A stretch of DNA of 7,266 bases from Acidobacteriota bacterium (GTDB taxonomy: Bacteria > Acidobacteriota > Terriglobia > Bryobacterales > Bryobacteraceae), in the NCBI GenBank assembly GCA_947505565.1, contig CANNLB010000117.1:1-7266 (forward strand). The letters are read 5' to 3'. The translations under genes were made by a program, and so were the position numbers. Position 1 is the first letter of the stretch. Each line of letters begins with the position of its first letter. Below the pieces are notes generated by a model. That model made no database searches, had not been told where the DNA came from, and worked only from the letters and a program-made list of their open reading frames with translations. Shown one piece after another: positions 1 through 4,203 of this stretch.

Positions 1-149
1 CGGCGGCGGCGGAGGGGGCTGATTTTGGGCCGTTTGAGACGTTGTGCGAAGTGCTGGCGGCACCGTTTACGGAGCGGGCGGGGTGGGAGGGGTACGCGGG
101 TCCGGCGCCGGGGGGGAACCTGGGTTATAAGACTTTCTGCGGGACATGA
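1..149 (+). CDS. selO: C-terminal end of a SelO/YdiU-like protein adenylyltransferase (5' partial)
   Basis: The reading frame that starts at base 3 is open to a TGA at 147-149 and gives 48 residues of a protein whose start lies outside the window. The tail contains FETLCEVLAAPF, then a Tyr-Ala-x-Pro-rich stretch, and ends in TFCGT. This matches what I recall of SelO C-termini: a short helix with a hydrophobic-hydrophobic-x-x-Pro-[FY] pattern, a Pro-rich linker, and a conserved Cys three residues from the end, where animal SelO carries selenocysteine. SelO is a pseudokinase-fold enzyme that transfers AMP from ATP to protein hydroxyl groups and has been linked to redox stress. The kinase-like core is not visible, so the call rests on the tail alone. 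The +1 frame also stays open here but encodes an Arg-rich shadow. The next gene starts 25 bases downstream on the same strand and could be co-transcribed. Confidence 0.68.
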   Translation, partial: AAAEGADFGPFETLCEVLAAPFTERAGWEGYAGPAPGGNLGYKTFCGT

Positions 150-174
150 GGGGTGGTGGGATATCATACGGCTT

Positions 175-1221
175 ATGCCGAATTTTTCAATAGCAGTGCT
201 GCCGGGTGATGGAATTGGCCCCGACGTGGTGGCGGAGGGGTTGAAGGTGTTGCGGGCGGTGGAGGCCAAGCTGACCGGGGTCGCCTTTTCGACGAAAGAG
301 TTCTCGGTGGGCGCCGGGGAGTTTTTGAAGAGTGGGGATCCGCTGCCGCCGGAGACGTTTGCGGAGATCGCGCAGCATTCCACGATTTTGTTGGGGGCGA
401 TGGGAATTCCGAATGTTCGGTGGCCGGATGGGCGGGAGATGGCACCGCAGATCGACATTCGGGAGAAGCTCGATTTGTACTGCGGGCTGCGGCCGATTGT
501 TTTATTCCACCCGGACGACACGCCGATCAAGGGCAAGACGGTGATTGACTTCGCCTTGGTGCGGGAGTCGACGGAAGGACTGTTTGTTTCGCGGTTGGAT
601 CCGTATTCGCTGGATGCGGACCAGGTGACGGACCGGTTGCGGATTACGCGGGCGGGGGCGGAGCGGGTGATCCGGTCGGCATTTCGGATTGCGGGGTCGC
701 GGCGGAAGAAGGTTACGTTGGTGGATAAAGCGAACGTGTTGCCGACGATGGCTTACTTCCGGAGTATCTTTGACCAGATCGCGGCGGAGTTTCCGGAGAT
801 CGCGACCGAGCGGGTTTACGTGGACGCGTGCGCGTTGTACTTGGTGCAGCGGCCGGAGAGTTTTGACGTGATGGTGACCGAGAACATGTTCGGCGACATT
901 TTGTCGGACTTGGCGGCGGCGCTCGTGGGGGGGATGGGGATGGCTCCGTCAGCCGATATTGGCGATGAGCACGCGGTATTTCAGCCGTCGCATGGTTCGG
1001 CGCCGGACATTGCGGGAAAAGGGATTGCGAACCCGGTGGCGACGATTTTGTCGGTGGCGCTGATGCTGGATTGGCTGGACCACCCGGAGACGCGGCGAGG
1101 CGGCGAGCTGATTCGGGCTGCAGTCAGCAAGGTATTTGCAGACAAAACCGCTCGCACCACCGACATGGGCGGGACGCTATCGACGACAGCAATGGGAGAC
1201 AGCGTGGTTGCGGCGCTATAG
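175..1221 (+). CDS. NAD-dependent beta-decarboxylating dehydrogenase, isocitrate/3-isopropylmalate dehydrogenase family
   Basis: The product is 348 residues, a normal length for this family of cytosolic homodimers that oxidise and decarboxylate 2-hydroxy acids (isocitrate, homoisocitrate, 3-isopropylmalate, tartrate). Visible motifs are GDGIGPDV at 11-18, the substrate-carboxylate arginines R96, R106 and R130, catalytic K185 in DKANVL, metal-binding D217, D241 and D245 (the latter two in FGDILSD), and HGSAPDIAGKG at 273-283. D278 in that last motif is the family's NAD-specificity residue; NADP enzymes usually have Lys there. VRESTEG and GMGMAPSADIG look more like the isocitrate/homoisocitrate/tartrate branches than classical LeuB. 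The LeuB pocket residues before R96 (Glu and Leu in LeuB) are not conserved: the stretch reads MAPQIDIR. Position 137, usually the catalytic Tyr, is Phe. The true substrate is therefore open, and I give no gene symbol. ATG 175 is preferred because it puts GDGIGP at the usual distance from the N-terminus; the frame is open further upstream but would overlap the selO-like gene. No leuC, leuD or leuA lies nearby. Confidence 0.9.
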   Translation: MPNFSIAVLPGDGIGPDVVAEGLKVLRAVEAKLTGVAFSTKEFSVGAGEFLKSGDPLPPETFAEIAQHSTILLGAMGIPNVRWPDGREMAPQIDIREKLDLYCGLRPIVLFHPDDTPIKGKTVIDFALVRESTEGLFVSRLDPYSLDADQVTDRLRITRAGAERVIRSAFRIAGSRRKKVTLVDKANVLPTMAYFRSIFDQIAAEFPEIATERVYVDACALYLVQRPESFDVMVTENMFGDILSDLAAALVGGMGMAPSADIGDEHAVFQPSHGSAPDIAGKGIANPVATILSVALMLDWLDHPETRRGGELIRAAVSKVFADKTARTTDMGGTLSTTAMGDSVVAAL

Positions 1222-1223
1222 CT

Positions 1224-1484
1224 CTAGCGACCGAAGTAATCGGCGTTGATTTTGGTGAACTCGTTCCACTTCTCTGGGAGATCGTCGAGAGCGAAGATCG
1301 CCGAGACGGGGCAGACTGGGACGCAGGCGCCGCAATCGATGCACTCGACAGGGTCGATGTTCAGGATCGTAACTTCCTCGAAACGGGCGTCATCTTTCCT
1401 GGGATGGATGCAGTCCACGGGGCAAGCGTCGACGCAAGCAGAATCCTTCGTGCCCACACAGGGCTCAGCGATCACATATGCCAT
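1224..1484 (-). CDS. fdxA: Seven-iron ([3Fe-4S][4Fe-4S]) ferredoxin, FdxA type
   Basis: The product is an 86-residue acidic electron-transfer protein of the cytosol. Numbered without Met, the cysteines are C8, C16, C20 and C24, then C47, C50, C53 and C57. The first set has C-x7-C-x3-C-P, with Thr11 where an 8Fe ferredoxin would have a ligand Cys. The second set is the classical C-x2-C-x2-C-x3-C-P. By analogy with Azotobacter FdI and the Bacillus schlegelii ferredoxin, C8, C16 and C57 should bind the 3Fe cluster, and C20, C47, C50 and C53 the 4Fe cluster. The segment between C24 and C47 has 22 residues, eight more than the 14 I recall for those proteins. The start at 1484 gives the canonical N-terminus MAYVI; an upstream in-frame ATG at 1520 would add 12 unconserved residues. 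No clear Shine-Dalgarno precedes the start. The gene converges on the dehydrogenase and diverges from the hydroxyacid dehydrogenase. Its coding strand favours C-ending codons, unlike its neighbours. Its redox partner cannot be told from the window. Confidence 0.95.
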   Translation of the reverse strand: MAYVIAEPCVGTKDSACVDACPVDCIHPRKDDARFEEVTILNIDPVECIDCGACVPVCPVSAIFALDDLPEKWNEFTKINADYFGR

Positions 1485-1552
1485 GTTTTGTTTGTACCAC
1501 AGGCCCGATGGATCCCACAATTTCGTTTAGAGTAAATAGTTCAGGAATCGCT
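1485..1552. promoter_or_regulatory. Divergent intergenic region between the ferredoxin and hydroxyacid dehydrogenase genes
   Basis: These 68 bases separate two start codons pointing away from each other, so promoters for both must lie here or overlap the gene ends. The region is more AT-rich than the flanking genes. On the plus strand TAGAGT (1528-1533) matches four of six bases of a sigma-70 -10 box. On the minus strand, TACAAA close to the ferredoxin start is an equally weak match. No convincing -35 box accompanies either, so the promoter function is inferred from gene arrangement only. Confidence 0.35.
1543..1546 (+). promoter_or_regulatory. Shine-Dalgarno AGGA fixing the hydroxyacid dehydrogenase start
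   Basis: AGGA ends six bases before the ATG at 1553. This supports that start over the in-frame ATG at 1478, which would lie inside the divergently transcribed ferredoxin gene. Confidence 0.6.
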
Positions 1553-2479
1553 ATGAAAATTGTCGTATTGGATGGCTATTGTTTGAACCCGGGGGACTTG
1601 AGCTGGAGAGGGTTACAGGCTTGGGGCGAGGTGACGGTGTACGACCGGACGCCCCCGGAGCTTTTGCTGGAACGGGCCGCGGGGGCGGATGTGTTATTGA
1701 CGAACAAGACGCCGTTAGGGCGGGCGGAGATGGCGGAGTTGGGGGCGTTGCGGTATGTCGGGGTGTTGGCGACCGGATACAACGTGGTGGACGTGGAGGC
1801 GGCGAGGGAGCAGGGCGTGGTGGTGACGAATGTGCCGACGTACGGGACGGATTCGGTGGCGCAGTTGACGATGGCGCTGTTGCTGGAGTTGTGTCACCAA
1901 GTGGGAGTACATAGCGCGGCGGTGCGGGCGGGGGAGTGGACGGCGAGCGCGGATTGGAGCTTTTGGAAGTCGCCGCAGGTGGAGTTGGCGGGGAAGACGT
2001 TGGGTTGCATCGGTTATGGCCGGATTGGAGCACAGACGGGACGAATTGCGGAGGCGATGGGGATGCGGGTGGTGGTGCACCGACGCTCAGGCGGGATGCC
2101 GTTGGAGGAGTTGCTGGAGGTGAGCGATGTGGTGAGCTTGCACTGTCCGTTGTTTCCGGAAACGCGGGGAATGATTTGTGCGTCGACTCTAGAGCGGATG
2201 AAGCCTTCGGCCTTTCTGTTGAACACCTCTCGCGGACCGCTGGTGGTGGAACAGGATTTAGCAGATGCTCTGCACGCGGGAACGATTGCCGGTGCAGGTG
2301 TTGACGTCCTTAGCGTAGAGCCTCCGGCCGGGGGCTCACCGTTGTTTTCGGCGAAGAATTGCGTAATTACGCCGCATATTGCTTGGGCGACCCGCGAAGC
2401 GCGGGGGAGGTTGATGGACGTGGCAGTGGAGAACCTGGCTTCGTTTGCGGGGCAATCGCCGCGGAATGTAGTTTCGTGA
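1553..2479 (+). CDS. D-2-hydroxyacid dehydrogenase, glycerate/hydroxypyruvate reductase-like
   Basis: The product is 308 residues, a typical size for the family. It should reversibly reduce a 2-keto acid such as hydroxypyruvate or glyoxylate to the D-hydroxy acid using NAD(P)H in the cytosol. An N-terminal substrate domain (about 1-100) is followed by the Rossmann domain with GYGRIG at 154-159. The catalytic triad is complete: R227 in NTSRG, E256 in SVEPP and H275 in TPHIAWAT. The HIAWA form and the C-terminal PRNVV resemble HprA/glycerate dehydrogenases. The second Rossmann strand ends in VVVHRR (173-178) with no acidic residue, which suggests NADP(H) rather than NAD(H). The start is supported by AGGA six bases upstream. 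The stop overlaps the next start by one base (TGATG), so this is probably the first gene of a three-gene cluster. Substrate identity within the family cannot be settled from sequence. Confidence 0.9.
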   Translation: MKIVVLDGYCLNPGDLSWRGLQAWGEVTVYDRTPPELLLERAAGADVLLTNKTPLGRAEMAELGALRYVGVLATGYNVVDVEAAREQGVVVTNVPTYGTDSVAQLTMALLLELCHQVGVHSAAVRAGEWTASADWSFWKSPQVELAGKTLGCIGYGRIGAQTGRIAEAMGMRVVVHRRSGGMPLEELLEVSDVVSLHCPLFPETRGMICASTLERMKPSAFLLNTSRGPLVVEQDLADALHAGTIAGAGVDVLSVEPPAGGSPLFSAKNCVITPHIAWATREARGRLMDVAVENLASFAGQSPRNVVS

Positions 2480-3096
2480 TGAACCCGATGCTTTTCGTGC
2501 TGCTTTCGTTGCCGCCAGGTGCAGGGATGGAGTTTGACGCGTATATACAGTGGGCGGAGTCGCATTTGAGCGAGAGAGCGGGGGTGACGCGGGAGGTGAA
2601 GGGTGGGCTGATCCACGACTGGTCAGCAGAGAAATTCATCGCTAACCGCAGGCCGGAGCAGGTGGTGAAGCTTTTGCAGGATTACGATCGTTACCGGGAA
2701 GTGTATCCGGAGGTGACGGAGTCGCGGTTGATTTCCCGGGAGGGGAATCGATTTCGGGCGTCGTTGCAAATAAAGCGGAAGAAGGTGTTGACGGTAATCC
2801 TGAACACTGAGTACGAGGTGGATTATCGGGCGCTGGATGGGGGTGGGTGGCGGGTGATGTCTCGGAGTACGAAGGTGGAAGAGGCGGGCGGGGGCGACCA
2901 TGGTTTTTTGTGGCGGCTGAATTCGTATTGGACGATTACGCCGGCAGAGGGCGGGGTGAAGGTCCTGTGCCGGTCGATTTCAATTTCGCGTGGCGTGCCA
3001 ACGGGCCTGGGATGGGCGGTGAAGCCGCTGGTGCGCGATATGCCGCGGGAGTCGCTGGAAGCGATGTTGGCGGCGACGACGAAAGCGTTAGAGTAG
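2479..3096 (+). CDS. START/SRPBCC-like protein of an acidobacterial family, function unknown
   Basis: The product is 205 residues. After a short hydrophobic start (about 3-12, with no positive charge before it, so a doubtful signal peptide) comes a helical segment. A region with the alternating strand pattern of helix-grip (START/SRPBCC) proteins then runs from about residue 43 to the end. Recognisable blocks are GLIHDW (43-48), LLQDYDRYREVYPEV (65-79), the basic IKRKKVLTVILNTEYEV (98-114), HGFLWRLNSYW (141-151) and PTGLGW (174-179). I recall close relatives in acidobacteria, all annotated as hypothetical or START-like. The fold normally encloses a hydrophobic ligand such as a lipid or polyketide, so lipid binding is a reasonable guess but unproven. 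Its start codon overlaps the preceding stop, and galT follows after four bases, so expression is probably coupled to both. An alternative start is the ATG at 2527, which would remove the hydrophobic N-terminus. Confidence 0.82.
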   Translation: MNPMLFVLLSLPPGAGMEFDAYIQWAESHLSERAGVTREVKGGLIHDWSAEKFIANRRPEQVVKLLQDYDRYREVYPEVTESRLISREGNRFRASLQIKRKKVLTVILNTEYEVDYRALDGGGWRVMSRSTKVEEAGGGDHGFLWRLNSYWTITPAEGGVKVLCRSISISRGVPTGLGWAVKPLVRDMPRESLEAMLAATTKALE

Positions 3097-3100
3097 AGGC

Positions 3101-4105
3101 TTGGCCCTTTTTGACCATCCTCATCGTCGATTTAACCCGTTAACGGGGGAGTGGGTTTTGGTTTCGCCGCATCGGATGAAGCGGCCGTGGCAGGGGCAGG
3201 TGGAAGCGGTCTCGATGTCCGCGTCGGCAGTTTACGAGCCGGGGTGCTACTTGTGTCCGGGGAATAAGCGGCAGGGGGGGGGCCGGAATCCGGAGTATCG
3301 GGGAGCGTACGTTTTTGAAAACGACTTTCCGGCGCTGTATCCGGAGACTCCGGCGGGTGCGCTGGCAGAGGGCGGGTTACTGCTGGCGGAGGCAGAGGCA
3401 GGGCGATGCCGAGTGGTTTGTTTTTCTCCGGACCACAGTCTAACGCTGGCGCGGATGGCGGTGGAGGGGATCGGCGAGGTGGTGGAGTTGTGGTGCCGGG
3501 AGTTTGCGGCGTTGGGCGCGGAACCGGAGATAGGGGCGGTACAGATTTTCGAGAACCGGGGAGAGATGATGGGGTGCAGCAATCCGCATCCACATGGGCA
3601 GATTTGGTGCAGCGCGAACGTACCGAATGAGTTGGCCAAAGAGGTTCGAGCGATGGAGCGGCCGTTGTTGATGGAGTATTTGGCGCTCGAGCTGCGAGAA
3701 AAGGTTCGAGTGGTGTGTGCGAACGAGCACTTTGTGGCGGTGGTGCCGTTTTGGGCGGTATGGCCATTTGAGATCTTGTTGTTGCCTCGGCGTCACTTTA
3801 CGGGGTTCGACGAGATGCGGCCGATGGAGCAGAGGGCGCTGGCAGGACTCTTAAAGGAAATCGGCCAGCGATACGACGGTCTTTTTGGGGTGCCGTTTCC
3901 TTATTCGATGGGGTTCCATCAACGGCCGGTGGACGGGGGAAGTTATCCACACTTCACTTGGCACGGTCACTACTACCCGCCTCTGTTGCGGGGTGCTACC
4001 GTGCGTAAGTTTATGGTGGGATTCGAAATGCTAGGCGGGCCGCAGCGGGATTTGACACCAGAAGCGGCGGCGGCACGCCTGCGCGGGGTGGAGTTAGGGA
4101 GGTAA
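3101..4105 (+). CDS. galT: Galactose-1-phosphate uridylyltransferase (UDP-glucose--hexose-1-phosphate uridylyltransferase)
   Basis: The product is 334 residues, close to the E. coli enzyme, and complete from start to end. GalT moves UMP from UDP-glucose to galactose-1-phosphate through a uridylylated His, in the Leloir pathway. The HIT-type active site is GCSNPHPHGQIW (158-169), with H165 the nucleophile and Q167 its helper. Structural zinc ligands match the E. coli pattern: C49 and C52 in CYLC, H112 in SPDH, and H163. The second metal site (E181, H273, H288, H290 in WHGHYYPPLLR) is also present, followed by the conserved ATVRKFMVG. The start must be TTG at 3101: the frame has a TAG at 3089-3091, and the next ATG would delete the conserved HRRFNPLTGEWVLVSPHR. 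The gene follows the START-like gene by four bases, with GAG/AGAGG purines inside that gene's end as the only Shine-Dalgarno. A run of nine G (3274-3282) lies in frame at residues 58-61. No galK or galE is in the window. Confidence 0.96.
   Translation: MALFDHPHRRFNPLTGEWVLVSPHRMKRPWQGQVEAVSMSASAVYEPGCYLCPGNKRQGGGRNPEYRGAYVFENDFPALYPETPAGALAEGGLLLAEAEAGRCRVVCFSPDHSLTLARMAVEGIGEVVELWCREFAALGAEPEIGAVQIFENRGEMMGCSNPHPHGQIWCSANVPNELAKEVRAMERPLLMEYLALELREKVRVVCANEHFVAVVPFWAVWPFEILLLPRRHFTGFDEMRPMEQRALAGLLKEIGQRYDGLFGVPFPYSMGFHQRPVDGGSYPHFTWHGHYYPPLLRGATVRKFMVGFEMLGGPQRDLTPEAAAARLRGVELGR
3274..3282 (+). repeat. Nine-base homopolymeric G tract inside galT
   Basis: An uninterrupted run of nine G encodes Gly-Gly and parts of the flanking codons (residues 58-61) in the loop after the zinc motif CYLC. 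The frame is intact on both sides, since conserved NPEYRGAYVFENDF follows directly. Tracts of this length are prone to polymerase slippage and sequencing error. Confidence 0.9.
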
Positions 4106-4203
4106 TGCAGGCCCTGCCAAACTTTGGTACTACGAGGATCTGCAAATCTGGGATCTACCCTGAGGAGTCGAGGACTTGGTAGTATTTTTGGAGGATCGAG
4201 AGC
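4106..4203. promoter_or_regulatory. Leader and probable promoter region of the secreted propeller gene
   Basis: These 98 non-coding bases contain two abutting 11-base dyads, GCAGGCCCTGC (4107-4117) and CCAAACTTTGG (4117-4127), and a near-palindrome GATCTGCAAATC (4137-4148, 10 of 12 positions symmetric). TAGTAT at 4180-4185 matches four of six bases of a -10 box but has no good -35 partner. No hairpin followed by a T tract is present, so there is no clear intrinsic terminator for galT. Read-through into the next gene is possible. Confidence 0.35.
4190..4195 (+). promoter_or_regulatory. Strong Shine-Dalgarno GGAGGA of the propeller gene
   Basis: GGAGGA ends eight bases before the ATG at 4204. 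It is the best ribosome binding site in the window and confirms the start that gives a proper signal peptide. Confidence 0.8.

Noticed and set aside
1..12. CGG triplet repeat at the window edge
   Set aside because: It encodes a short Ala run in the SelO-like frame and is ordinary for this G-rich coding strand.
25..174. Upstream extension of the dehydrogenase frame to an ATG at 25
   Set aside because: It encodes an Arg/Gly-rich stretch unlike the family and overlaps the SelO-like C-terminus, whose frame looks real. ATG 175 gives the canonical N-terminus.
1071..1535. 154-codon plus-strand ORF across the end of the dehydrogenase and the ferredoxin
   Set aside because: It lies out of frame with the dehydrogenase and antisense to a clear 7Fe ferredoxin, and resembles no protein I know.
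1478..1552. N-terminal extension of the hydroxyacid dehydrogenase
   Set aside because: It would overlap the ferredoxin start and adds unconserved residues. AGGA before ATG 1553 marks the real start.
2014..2616. 200-codon minus-strand ORF
   Set aside because: It is antisense to two well-supported genes and its product is compositionally a GC-rich shadow without motifs.
3132..3767. 211-codon minus-strand ORF opposite galT
   Set aside because: Its Pro/Ser/Thr-rich composition is the expected antisense image of G-rich galT codons, and galT is complete with all catalytic residues.
4107..4117. Possible galT terminator at GCAGGCCCTGC
   Set aside because: The dyad has a one-base centre, so it cannot form a hairpin, and no T tract follows.
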